NCBI GenBank assembly: GCA_031270525.1
Contig: JAISXN010000133.1
Location: 1 to 11,738 of the forward strand
Direction of reading: 5' to 3'
Source: Candidatus Symbiothrix sp.
Lineage (GTDB): Bacteria > Bacteroidota > Bacteroidia > Bacteroidales > Azobacteroidaceae
Length of the DNA stretch: 11,738 nucleotides
The position numbers and the translations under genes are program-made. Under the pieces are notes generated by a model that saw nothing but the letters and a program-made list of their open reading frames with translations, ran no database searches and was not told the origin of the DNA. How positions within the stretch are numbered: the first letter of the stretch is position 1; each line of letters starts with the position of its first letter. This document shows, piece after piece, positions 1 through 5,941 of this stretch.

Positions 1-1
1 T

Positions 2-514
2 TTTTTCAAGAAACCGGAAAACAAAGGGAAATATTACATTACCCATGTGGTTTATAAATTATCCCAAAAGCCGGAATTTCTGTTGGATTATGGGAATATC
101 AGGGAGTATCTTGGAGACAAGGAAGCTACTCTATGGACTGTAAGAGAAGCGGTTATTTCGATACGGGAATCTAAACTGCCTGATCCTGCAAAAACAGGTA
201 ATGCAGGTAGTTTTTTTGTAAATCCTTATATTTGTATGGAGCATTACGAATGTTTGAAAAAGCATTATCCCGACATGCCTCATTATCCTGTAAATGAAGA
301 AGTTGTGAAAGTTCCGGCTGCCTGGTTAATCGACCGTTGCGGATTGAAAGGGAAAACCACAGGCGGGGCTTCCGTACATGAAAAGCAGCCTTTAGTCATT
401 ATCAATCAAGGAAATGCAACAGGGAAAGATATTGCGGATTTAGCTGCTGAAATATGCAGAACCGTCAAGGAAAAGTTTTTTATCGATCTTCAACCGGAAG
501 TAAATTATATTTAA
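2..514 (+). CDS. murB: UDP-N-acetylmuramate dehydrogenase, 5'-truncated by window edge
   Basis: This is the C-terminal half of MurB, the cytoplasmic FAD enzyme that reduces UDP-GlcNAc-enolpyruvate to UDP-MurNAc with NADPH in peptidoglycan precursor synthesis. The frame is open from base 2, so the gene begins outside the window and a GTG at 47 is internal. Visible hallmarks are NAGSFFVNPYI, which matches the GSFFKNP segment carrying the catalytic proton-donating serine, AAWLIDRCGLKG, GGASVHEKQPLVIIN, and the terminal PEVNYI, which carries the second catalytic glutamate (PEVRFI in E. coli). The layout follows the E. coli-like type I enzyme. The C-terminus is complete, so truncation is only due to the window edge. 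The next gene starts 44 bases downstream with no terminator seen between them, which suggests co-transcription. Confidence 0.95.
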   Translation, partial: FFKKPENKGKYYITHVVYKLSQKPEFLLDYGNIREYLGDKEATLWTVREAVISIRESKLPDPAKTGNAGSFFVNPYICMEHYECLKKHYPDMPHYPVNEEVVKVPAAWLIDRCGLKGKTTGGASVHEKQPLVIINQGNATGKDIADLAAEICRTVKEKFFIDLQPEVNYI

Positions 515-558
515 GAGCGGTTAAGCACTCCGGAAAAATAATATAAACTGTTTTAATA

Positions 559-1329
559 ATGAAATTGCGATTTTTAGGAACAGGAACTTCCACGGGCAAT
601 CCGGAAATAGGTTGCCGTTGTGAAGTTTGTACTTCTACCGACAAACGGGACCGGCGGTTTCGCGCATCGGTATTGATTGAAACGGAAGGAAAAAGGATTT
701 TGATTGATTGCGGTCCCGATTTCAGGATGCAGATGTTGAAAACCCTGGAGACCGATTATTTTATGCATTTGGACGGCGTTTTAGCGACTCATGAGCATTA
801 CGACCATGTTGGCGGTTTGGACGATCTGCGAGCTTTCAGCCGTGAAGGAGATGTCAAAATTTACGCAGAAAACAATGTGGCAGAAGCAATTCGCATACGT
901 ATGCCCTATGTTTTCCGAAAATATAAATATCCGGGCGTTCCCAATCTGGAGTTGCATGTGATTGAAAATAAACCGTTTTTTGTTTCAGGCATAGAAGTAA
1001 TTCCGGTTCGTTTAATGCATGCCAAACTTCCGATTTTCGGATTCCGTATCGGAAATCTGGCTTATCTGACCGACCTTAAAACCATTCCCGAAGAGGAATA
1101 TGAAAAATTGCAAAATATTGATGTTCTGGTTATTAATGCGCTAAGAAATGAGGAGCATGTCTCCCACCAAAGCGTAGGACAAGCTTTAGAGCAAATCCGG
1201 AAAATCAATCCGCGCCGCGCTTATTTGACCCACATGTCGCACCGGTTCGGACTTCATGCCGTGATGGAAAAAATTTTGCCTGAGAATGTTTTTATTGCTT
1301 TTGATGAAGAGGAGGTGGAAGTAAGATAA
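559..1329 (+). CDS. PhnP-like metallo-beta-lactamase-fold hydrolase
   Basis: This 256-residue protein is a complete MBL-fold hydrolase. The binuclear metal site is visible: HEHYDH at 78-83 (H78, H80, D82, H83), H154, D172 in AYLTD, and H225 in LTHMSH. The start, FLGTGTSTGNP, followed by three cysteines C19, C21 and C24, resembles the extra structural zinc site of PhnP, the phosphodiesterase that opens ribose cyclic phosphate. No phosphonate (phn) genes are nearby, so the substrate here is unknown; a cyclic phosphodiester or a similar small molecule is only an inference from the family. The length is normal and the ATG at 559 starts directly on the beta-strand MKLRFLGTG, so the start is secure. 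It probably shares a transcript with murB upstream. An inverted-repeat element begins about 65 bases after its stop. Confidence 0.88.
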   Translation: MKLRFLGTGTSTGNPEIGCRCEVCTSTDKRDRRFRASVLIETEGKRILIDCGPDFRMQMLKTLETDYFMHLDGVLATHEHYDHVGGLDDLRAFSREGDVKIYAENNVAEAIRIRMPYVFRKYKYPGVPNLELHVIENKPFFVSGIEVIPVRLMHAKLPIFGFRIGNLAYLTDLKTIPEEEYEKLQNIDVLVINALRNEEHVSHQSVGQALEQIRKINPRRAYLTHMSHRFGLHAVMEKILPENVFIAFDEEEVEVR

Positions 1330-1330
1330 C

Positions 1331-1361
1331 CGGCGTAAATTTGCGCAATTGTCTAACGCCG
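1331..1361 (+). terminator. Possible weak hairpin after the hydrolase gene
   Basis: CGGCGT at 1331-1336 pairs with ACGCCG at 1356-1361 directly after the hydrolase stop codon. The 19-base loop contains the palindrome TTGCGCAA. No T-run follows, so it is not a classical intrinsic terminator, and the pairing could be chance. Confidence 0.2.
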
Positions 1362-1393
1362 AACGTTGTTTCGCGTTCCAAATAATTTCTATT

Positions 1394-1459
1394 GAAAATA
1401 CCCTAAAACTTTTTAACAAACCTGTCTGTCACTGTATAGGTGACGGACATTTTGTTTAT
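1394..1459 (+). repeat. Left inverted arm of the element
   Basis: The left arm pairs with 1771-1836. Its core holds an internal near-palindrome, TGTCTGTCAC, a 7-base spacer TGTATAG, then GTGACGGACA, with a single imperfect pair that would be G-U in RNA of this strand. Read on the + strand from 1394 the arm is open and encodes ENTLKLFNKPVCHCIGDG, stopping at 1463-1465. Confidence 0.7.
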
Positions 1460-1617
1460 CATTAAAAAATCGCGATAAAGGTACAAATAGATAATTGATT
1501 GATTACTATCTAATTGAATGATTTTTCACCTGTCCTGTGAGCTTGTCGAACCGTCAATTTGCAAGGGCAAATTCCCGATAAAATCGCGTCTAACTGATTG
1601 ATTATAAATGTATCTCA

Positions 1618-1845
1618 TCAATGTTTAGCTAGTAATTTCTTTTTTAATGTCAGTAACCAACTTACATTCAATGCTTTACAAATGTTTTTTATAGTAGCGT
1701 TAACCAATATTAACATTTCGCTTAACAATTTTGTAAACATTTCATTTGTAACTGACTGTATTGCAATGCCATACAAAAGGTGTCCGTCACCTATACAGTG
1801 ACAGACAGGGTTGTTAAATGTTTTAGAGGTATTTTCAGTGGATGT
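1618..1845 (-). pseudogene. Possible gene remnant inside the inverted-repeat element
   Basis: On the minus strand an uninterrupted frame of 75 codons runs inward through the right arm and ends at a TGA at 1618-1620. The tail includes QSVTNEMFTKLLSEMLILV and ends in LLTLKKKLLAKH, which reads like an amphipathic helix with a basic end. The first in-frame ATG is at 1738-1740. I recognise no family. It might be the C-terminal remnant of a transposase, which would fit the surrounding inverted repeats, or it might be chance in AT-rich DNA. The second is quite possible, so treat this as tentative. Confidence 0.15.
1771..1836 (-). repeat. Right inverted arm of the element
   Basis: This is the reverse-complement partner of 1394-1459. 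Read on the minus strand from 1836 it encodes ENTSKTFNNPVCHCIGDG, so the two arms share one reading frame with differences concentrated in a few codons. It carries the same subterminal hairpin as the left arm. The outermost match TGAAAATACC is shared by both arms. Confidence 0.7.
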
Positions 1846-1976
1846 CTATATGCGTCGTAATGTAGAAATCTCATGTGGATTTGACAAATGAAAGCTTTCC
1901 TCATTTTCAAAACATTCAAAATTATTGATCAGACAAGCAATTTTGATTAATAACGCGCTTCTCTGTCAATTCATAG

Positions 1977-2000
1977 TCATCCGGCAACCCAAGCGGATGA
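1977..2000 (+). other. Hairpin upstream of the helicase promoter
   Basis: TCATCCG at 1977-1983 is perfectly complementary to CGGATGA at 1994-2000 across a 10-base loop. It ends about eight bases before the candidate -33 element of the helicase promoter, so it could be an operator-like site or a weak terminator for upstream transcription. No clean T-run follows. The rest of 1838-2062 shows nothing else I can support. Confidence 0.25.
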
Positions 2001-2007
2001 TGGTAAT

Positions 2008-2038
2008 TTTGCAAATAAAAAATAAATCTTTAACTTTA
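2008..2038 (+). promoter_or_regulatory. Candidate promoter of the helicase gene
   Basis: TTTG at 2008-2011, a 19-base spacer, and TAACTTTA at 2031-2038 match the Bacteroidota sigma-A pattern TTTG/TAnnTTTG except for the last base of the -7 element. It lies 24 bases before the start codon. An overlapping TAATTTTG at 2004-2011 is a perfect -7 word but lacks an upstream partner. Confidence 0.4.
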
Positions 2039-2062
2039 CTTCTTAAATGAATCAGTTTTGAT

Positions 2063-3487
2063 ATGATATCTCAATTTTTTTCGGAACAAATCAAAAAAAA
2101 CTTTCCTTTTGAGCCAACGAACGAGCAACAATCGGCATTGGAGAAATTGAGCGAATTTCTTTTTGACAGAAATAACGATTCTATTTTCTTGCTGAAAGGT
2201 TATGCCGGTACCGGAAAGTCTTCTTTGGTTGGGGCAATTGTAAAAACCATGAATGAGTTGAAACAAAAGTCGGTTTTATTAGCGCCTACCGGTCGTGCAG
2301 CCAAAGTTTTCGCCGCTTATTCCGGCCAAAATGCTTATACGATTCATAAGAAAATATACCGTCAAAAGGTTTTTTCCAACGAGCCTTCGGGATTTGTACA
2401 GGCGGATAATTTGCACAGACATACTTTATTTATTGTAGATGAAGCTTCTATGATTTCGAACGATGGTTTGGATTCTTTCAGTTTCGGTTCGGGACGGTTG
2501 TTGGACGATTTGATTCATTATGTTTACAGCGGGGAAGGTTGCCGCCTGGTTCTTTTAGGCGATTCGGCGCAATTACCGCCTGTTTTACAAACCGAAAGTC
2601 CGGCTCTGGACATTGAAGTCCTAAAAGGCTATGGTTTGGAAGTGCATAGCATGACTTTGACGCAAGTTGTCCGCCAGGCCGAAATGTCGGGTATCTTGTC
2701 GAATGCCACGCTTTTACGAAAAACTTTGGATGAAAATAAAACGAATGAGTATCCACAAATCCGGTTAAAGAATTATCCCGACGTAAAGAAAATCAGCGGC
2801 GAGGAATTGATAGAAGCCATCAGCGATGCGTATAATCGCGACGGTCTGGAGGAAACGATTGTCATTGCCCGCTCAAATAAACGCACCGGGATTTTCAATA
2901 GCGGCGTCCGGAACCGGATTCTTTTACGGGAAGAAGAATTGACTTCCGGCGATCTGTTGATGGTGGCCAAAAATAATTATTATTGGGCAAAAAACGAAGA
3001 AACGATGGATTTTATTGCGAACGGCGATTTGATGCAAGTGCTTCGGGTGAGGAAAGTACAGGAATTGTATGATTTTCATTTTTGTGATGTTTTGGTGCGT
3101 TTTCCCGATTATGAAGTGGAAATGGAAGTCAAAATCCTTTTGGAAACCTTGCATACCGATTCGCCGGCCTTACCGAAGGAAATGAGCGACAAACTGTTTT
3201 ACAATATTTTAGCCGATTACGAAGACGTTCGCGGGAAACGGGAGAAAATGAAACGAATGAAGGAAAATCCGTATTTCAATGTGATTCAGGTGAAATACGC
3301 TTATGCGGTGACATGTCACAAAGCGCAGGGCGGACAATGGAAAAATGTCTTTCTGGATTTATCGTACGCGCCTCGCGAATATTTGGGAATTGATTATTAC
3401 CGATGGCTTTATACGGCTTTTACGCGGGCTTCGGAGCGGATTTTTTTGATTAATCCGGTAAAAGAAATGATAGAACCTGCGCATTAA
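2063..3487 (+). CDS. RecD/Pif1-like SF1B ATP-dependent DNA helicase
   Basis: This 474-residue protein is a superfamily 1B helicase that uses ATP to unwind DNA. The order of motifs is clear: Q-motif region FPFEPTNEQQ (14-23), Walker A GYAGTGKS (46-53), motif Ia LLAPTGRAAK (72-81), Walker B IVDEAS (124-129), motif III LLGDSAQLPP (164-173), then the C-terminal UvrD_C_2-type segment YAVTCHKAQGGQW (414-426) and motif VI WLYTAFTRASERI (448-460). It is much shorter than RecD or RecD2 and lacks their N-terminal extensions, resembling the compact Dda/Pif1-like helicases common in Bacteroidales. No recB or recC genes are near, so it should not be called recD. It probably acts in repair or replication-fork processing. 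It has a likely promoter of its own and appears monocistronic, as a new promoter follows its stop codon. Confidence 0.92.
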   Translation: MISQFFSEQIKKNFPFEPTNEQQSALEKLSEFLFDRNNDSIFLLKGYAGTGKSSLVGAIVKTMNELKQKSVLLAPTGRAAKVFAAYSGQNAYTIHKKIYRQKVFSNEPSGFVQADNLHRHTLFIVDEASMISNDGLDSFSFGSGRLLDDLIHYVYSGEGCRLVLLGDSAQLPPVLQTESPALDIEVLKGYGLEVHSMTLTQVVRQAEMSGILSNATLLRKTLDENKTNEYPQIRLKNYPDVKKISGEELIEAISDAYNRDGLEETIVIARSNKRTGIFNSGVRNRILLREEELTSGDLLMVAKNNYYWAKNEETMDFIANGDLMQVLRVRKVQELYDFHFCDVLVRFPDYEVEMEVKILLETLHTDSPALPKEMSDKLFYNILADYEDVRGKREKMKRMKENPYFNVIQVKYAYAVTCHKAQGGQWKNVFLDLSYAPREYLGIDYYRWLYTAFTRASERIFLINPVKEMIEPAH

Positions 3488-3488
3488 T

Positions 3489-3520
3489 TTTGGAGACAAT
3501 TTAATTTTTGATTAATTTTG
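3489..3520 (+). promoter_or_regulatory. Promoter of the 3528-5754 gene run
   Basis: TTTG at 3489-3492, a 20-base spacer and a perfect TAnnTTTG word, TAATTTTG, at 3513-3520 form a complete Bacteroidota promoter. It begins directly after the helicase stop codon. The expected transcription start falls only a few bases from the ATG at 3528, which bears on the choice of start codon for that gene. Confidence 0.6.
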
Positions 3521-3527
3521 CCGCTAA

Positions 3528-4142
3528 ATGGAAACTATCATCAAGAAAATGAGTTTTAAAAAAGAAATTGAACTATATTTGGAGCAAATTTCCATATTGG
3601 AAGAATCATTCCGGAAAGTGAAGGACCTGGATACTTTGCCATTATCGTTTTTCAGCACTTCGTTGGATATTTTAAACCAATTGAAAAATGGGCTTTACGA
3701 ACTGGAATCCTCACAATTTCAAATGATGGCGGTGCATTTGAACGAGAGCAAGGAAAAATTATCACAAAATGAATCCGTTGCGTGGAATGAGCCTGTCGTA
3801 AGGAATGAGTTTGTCGCGGGAAATGAGCCTATCGTGGGGAATGAGCTTGTCGCGGGGAATGAGCTTGTCACGGGGAATGAGCTTGTCGAATTCCTGGGAG
3901 ATAAAATCAGCAAAAAACTATACGCGGACTTGACTAAATCATTGACTGTCAATCAACGCTTTATGTTTCTACGGGACTTGTTCAAGGGAAATGAAAAGGA
4001 GATGAACCAAACGCTTGCTCATCTCAATTCGTTGAAAACTTTGGAAAGTGCATTGGATTATTTGAACAACAATCATCCGGTTCAATGGGAAACCGAATCG
4101 GGGATTGCTTTTAAGGAACTGTTGGAAAAGCATTTTGTCTGA
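3528..4142 (+). CDS. Unnamed helical protein with a hexapeptide repeat array
   Basis: I recognise no named family. The 204-residue product is predicted to be mostly helical and soluble, with no signal peptide or membrane segment. It has three parts: an N-terminal helical region (about 8-80, KKEIELYLEQISILEE onward), a low-complexity linker of seven NE(S/P/F/L)(V/I)xx hexapeptides (81-122), and a C-terminal region (about 123-204, FLGDKISKKLYADL then TVNQRFMFLRDLFKGNEKEM). The C-terminal region resembles that of uncharacterised Bacteroidales proteins that I recall near rsmI; this is memory, not a search. A second ATG at 3549 (MSFKKEIELYL) may be the true start, because the predicted transcription start lies close to 3528. 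The gene stops two bases before rsmI begins, so the two are very likely co-transcribed and perhaps translationally coupled. Function is unknown. Confidence 0.7.
   Translation: METIIKKMSFKKEIELYLEQISILEESFRKVKDLDTLPLSFFSTSLDILNQLKNGLYELESSQFQMMAVHLNESKEKLSQNESVAWNEPVVRNEFVAGNEPIVGNELVAGNELVTGNELVEFLGDKISKKLYADLTKSLTVNQRFMFLRDLFKGNEKEMNQTLAHLNSLKTLESALDYLNNNHPVQWETESGIAFKELLEKHFV
3768..3893 (+). repeat. In-frame 18-bp tandem repeat, seven units
   Basis: Seven 18-base units encode the hexapeptides NESVAW, NEPVVR, NEFVAG, NEPIVG, NELVAG, NELVTG and NELVEF. The last three units are nearly identical (AATGAGCTTGTCGCGGGG type) while the first ones are diverged, as expected for an array growing at its 3' end. 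Each unit is a multiple of three, so copy-number change would keep the frame. The final unit contains TGAGCTTGTCGAA, also found at 1538-1550. Confidence 0.9.
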
Positions 4143-4144
4143 AA

Positions 4145-4861
4145 ATGCCGGATAAAAGTAAATTATATTTAGTGCCTACTCCGGTGGGAAATCTGGAAGA
4201 TATGACTTTCAGAGCCCTTCGGATTCTGAAGGAAGTCGAAGTGATTTTAGCAGAAGATACGAGGACGACGGGATTTTTATTGAAGCATTTCGACATAAAA
4301 AATAAAATGCTTTCCCATCACAAATTTAATGAACATCAAACGGTTGAGGGAATCGTTTCGCGGATAAAAGCCGGCGAAAGCGTCGCTTTGGTTTCCGATG
4401 CCGGTACGCCGGGAATTTCCGATCCCGGTTTTTTACTGGTTCGCGAATGTATATCCCAAGGTGTTGAAGTAGAATGTCTTCCTGGAGCGACAGCTTTTGT
4501 ACCGGCGCTTGTAGATTCCGGATTGCCGGCAGAGAGGTTTGTATTTGAAGGCTTTCTTCCACAAAAAAAAGGGCGTCAAAGCCGCTTGAAAGAATTGGCC
4601 GAAGAAACCCGGACGATGATTTTTTACGAATCGCCTTTTCGAGTAGTGAAAACGTTGACTCAATTATCGGAATATCTGGGCGCGGAGAGAAAAGCTTCTG
4701 TTTCAAGGGAAATTTCTAAATTGCATGAGCAAACCGTACGAGGCGCTTTGAATGAATTGATAAGCTATTTTACTCAAAACGAGCCACGTGGAGAGTTTGT
4801 GCTTGTCGTTGCAGGCAAAGCCCGAAGCAATCCGGAAAAGGAATACGGAGAAAAGGTATAA
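4145..4861 (+). CDS. rsmI: 16S rRNA (cytidine(1402)-2'-O)-methyltransferase
   Basis: RsmI uses S-adenosylmethionine to methylate the 2'-oxygen of C1402 in the decoding centre of 16S rRNA. The 238-residue sequence has the tetrapyrrole-methylase fold and the family signatures in order: LYLVPTPVGNLEDMTFRAL (7-25), AEDTR (36-40), LVSDAGTPGISDPG (82-95), CLPGATAFVPAL (111-122), FEGFLP (134-139), YESPFR (161-166), REISKLHE (188-195) and GEFVLVV (216-222). It is slightly shorter than the E. coli protein because it lacks the extra C-terminal domain, as I would expect for this phylum. The ATG at 4145 follows the preceding stop codon by two bases, and the lipoprotein gene begins 32 bases after it, so it is the middle gene of a probable operon. 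Confidence 0.96.
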   Translation: MPDKSKLYLVPTPVGNLEDMTFRALRILKEVEVILAEDTRTTGFLLKHFDIKNKMLSHHKFNEHQTVEGIVSRIKAGESVALVSDAGTPGISDPGFLLVRECISQGVEVECLPGATAFVPALVDSGLPAERFVFEGFLPQKKGRQSRLKELAEETRTMIFYESPFRVVKTLTQLSEYLGAERKASVSREISKLHEQTVRGALNELISYFTQNEPRGEFVLVVAGKARSNPEKEYGEKV

Positions 4862-4893
4862 TTATATTAATCACTTAAAAAAATTAGAAAACA

Positions 4894-5754
4894 ATGAAAA
4901 AATTATTATTATTTTGTGGCATATTGGCTATGATTTTATCCTCTTGCGGAAAAAATTCGGCCGACTATAAAGCGCTGAAAGCTCAGCATGACTCTTTGCT
5001 TGTTGTTAATGCTCAGAATACAACTGAATTGGATGAAATTGTTTCCCTTTTGAATGAAGTGGAAGAGAATTTTAACAGCATTAAATCTGCTGAGAATTAT
5101 TTGACCGTTCAGTCGAATACGCCGGGGGAATTGTCGCCGTCGGCGAAAGATAAAATTCGTGCCGACATGCAGTTTGTTACGGAAACTTTGAGTAAAAACA
5201 AGGAAAAAATCGCCGAGTTGGAAAAGAAACTGAAAAGTTCGGCCATTCAGTCTAAACAATTGCAACAAACTTTGGATAACCTTCGGATTCAGTTGGATGA
5301 AAAAACGACGGCCTTGGTTGCCTTGAATGAAGAATTAGAACGTAAAGACCGGAAAATCGCCGAATTAAGCGATAATATACTCACGCTTTCAAAAGACGTT
5401 CAAGAATTGAAAGTACATTCGGATACGCAACAACAAACCATTGAAACTCAAACAAGAGAATTGAATACGGTTTATTATTGTTATGGCACGTCGAAAGAAT
5501 TGAAAAACCAGGGTATCCTGAAAAGTGGACAATTGGGCGTCAATTTCAATAAGGATTATTTCATCCGGGTTAAAGATATGAATAAGTTAGAGCTTATTTC
5601 ATTGAAAGCTAAAAAAGGTAAACTTGTTTCGAAACATCCCGACGGTTCGTATGAATTTACTAAAGACGCTAATAATCAAGCCGAATTGAAGATATTAGAC
5701 CCCAAAAACTTTTGGAGTTTAACAAAGTATCTGGTTGTTGAAGTAGATATGTAA
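4894..5754 (+). CDS. Coiled-coil lipoprotein, Cbp1-like
   Basis: The 286-residue product begins with a lipoprotein signal peptide: MKKLLLF, a hydrophobic stretch, and a lipobox LSSC with the lipidated cysteine at C18. Residues about 20-190 are rich in heptad-like patterns (TLSKNKEKIAELEKKLKSS, ALNEELERKDRKIAELSDNI), indicating a long coiled coil. A compact C-terminal domain follows (about 191-286) with NTVYYCYGTSKELKNQGIL, NFNKDYFIRV, HPDGSYEF and NFWSLTKYLVVEVDM. This layout matches a conserved Bacteroidales lipoprotein family that I recall being annotated as Cbp1-type collagen-binding adhesin; that assignment is from memory, and a structural envelope role is equally possible. It should sit in the periplasm or outer membrane. 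It closes the gene run that starts at 3528. Confidence 0.72.
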   Translation: MKKLLLFCGILAMILSSCGKNSADYKALKAQHDSLLVVNAQNTTELDEIVSLLNEVEENFNSIKSAENYLTVQSNTPGELSPSAKDKIRADMQFVTETLSKNKEKIAELEKKLKSSAIQSKQLQQTLDNLRIQLDEKTTALVALNEELERKDRKIAELSDNILTLSKDVQELKVHSDTQQQTIETQTRELNTVYYCYGTSKELKNQGILKSGQLGVNFNKDYFIRVKDMNKLELISLKAKKGKLVSKHPDGSYEFTKDANNQAELKILDPKNFWSLTKYLVVEVDM

Positions 5755-5765
5755 TAAAAAATTTG

Positions 5766-5773
5766 TATATTTG
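5766..5773 (+). promoter_or_regulatory. -7 element of the tRNA-Gly promoter
   Basis: TATATTTG is a perfect TAnnTTTG word ending 9 bases before the tRNA. I see no good TTG or TTTG at the expected 19-21 base spacing; the nearest TTG is at 5738-5740 with a 25-base spacer. Confidence 0.5.
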
Positions 5774-5782
5774 CAGTCCCAA

Positions 5783-5855
5783 GCGAAAGTAGCTCAGTTG
5801 GCAGAGCACGACCTTCCCAAGGTCGGGGTCGCGGGTTCGAGCCCCGTTTTTCGCT
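5783..5855 (+). tRNA. tRNA-Gly (anticodon CCC)
   Basis: A full 73-base cloverleaf is present. The acceptor stem GCGAAAG pairs with TTTTCGC (one G-T pair), the D arm is GCTC-AGTTGGCA-GAGC, the anticodon stem CGACC/GGTCG encloses TTCCCAA with anticodon CCC at 5816-5818, and the T arm is GCGGG-TTCGAGC-CCCGT. The discriminator base is T at 5855. The 3' CCA is not encoded, so it must be added after transcription. It reads the GGG codon. It is a single tRNA, not part of a cluster, with its own -7 element and a terminator shortly downstream. Confidence 0.95.
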
Positions 5856-5881
5856 CAGAGTGATTTTTTCGTATCATACAG

Positions 5882-5915
5882 CCCCCAGTTGTTGCACTTC
5901 ACTGGGGGTTATTTT
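5882..5915 (+). terminator. Intrinsic terminator after tRNA-Gly
   Basis: CCCCCAGT at 5882-5889 pairs perfectly with ACTGGGGG at 5901-5908 over an 11-base loop, followed by TTATTTT. It separates tRNA-Gly from the DUF1015 gene. Confidence 0.85.
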
Positions 5916-5917
5916 AA

Positions 5918-5925
5918 TATCTTTG
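5918..5925 (+). promoter_or_regulatory. -7 element of the DUF1015 gene promoter
   Basis: TATCTTTG is a perfect TAnnTTTG word 16 bases before the ATG at 5942, implying a very short leader. The nearest upstream TTG (5892-5894) lies inside the terminator loop with a 23-base spacer, longer than in the other promoters here. Confidence 0.45.
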
Positions 5926-5941
5926 ATTAATAAGACAAATT

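Larger units (their letters stand above)
1394..1836. mobile_element. MITE-like inverted-repeat element, about 443 bp
   Basis: Two arms in opposite orientation, 1394-1459 and 1771-1836, match at 55 of 66 positions without gaps, including a perfect 29-bp core at 1421-1449 and 1781-1809. The interior of about 310 bp is AT-rich and has no complete gene. It holds a hairpin AATTTGC-AAGG-GCAAATT at 1556-1573, the word TGAGCTTGTCGAA at 1538-1550 and a repeated TGATTGATTA. I could not find flanking target-site duplications, so the exact ends are uncertain. The layout suggests a non-autonomous transposable element or the decayed ends of an insertion sequence. It could also be a local inverted duplication. 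Insertion lies between the hydrolase and helicase genes and disrupts neither. Confidence 0.5.

Noticed and set aside
2..514. murB as a broken pseudogene
   Set aside because: The frame is open to the window edge and all C-terminal catalytic motifs are intact; truncation is from the window boundary.
1598..1801. 67-codon open frame on the + strand within the inverted-repeat element
   Set aside because: It is AT-rich, resembles no family, ends inside the right arm and has no promoter or coding-like pattern. The opposite strand reads more like protein.
1380..1850. Target-site duplication flanking the inverted-repeat element
   Set aside because: No matching short direct repeats are present directly outside TGAAAATACC on the two sides; a TCTAT-like word on both sides is at unequal distance.
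2063..3487. Naming the helicase recD
   Set aside because: It is far shorter than RecD, without recB or recC neighbours; only the SF1B core is shared.
3768..3893. CRISPR array
   Set aside because: The 18-bp units are contiguous with no spacers, and they keep a reading frame; it is a coding tandem repeat.
4326..4706. 126-codon open frame on the minus strand
   Set aside because: It is antisense to rsmI, whose motifs are unambiguous.
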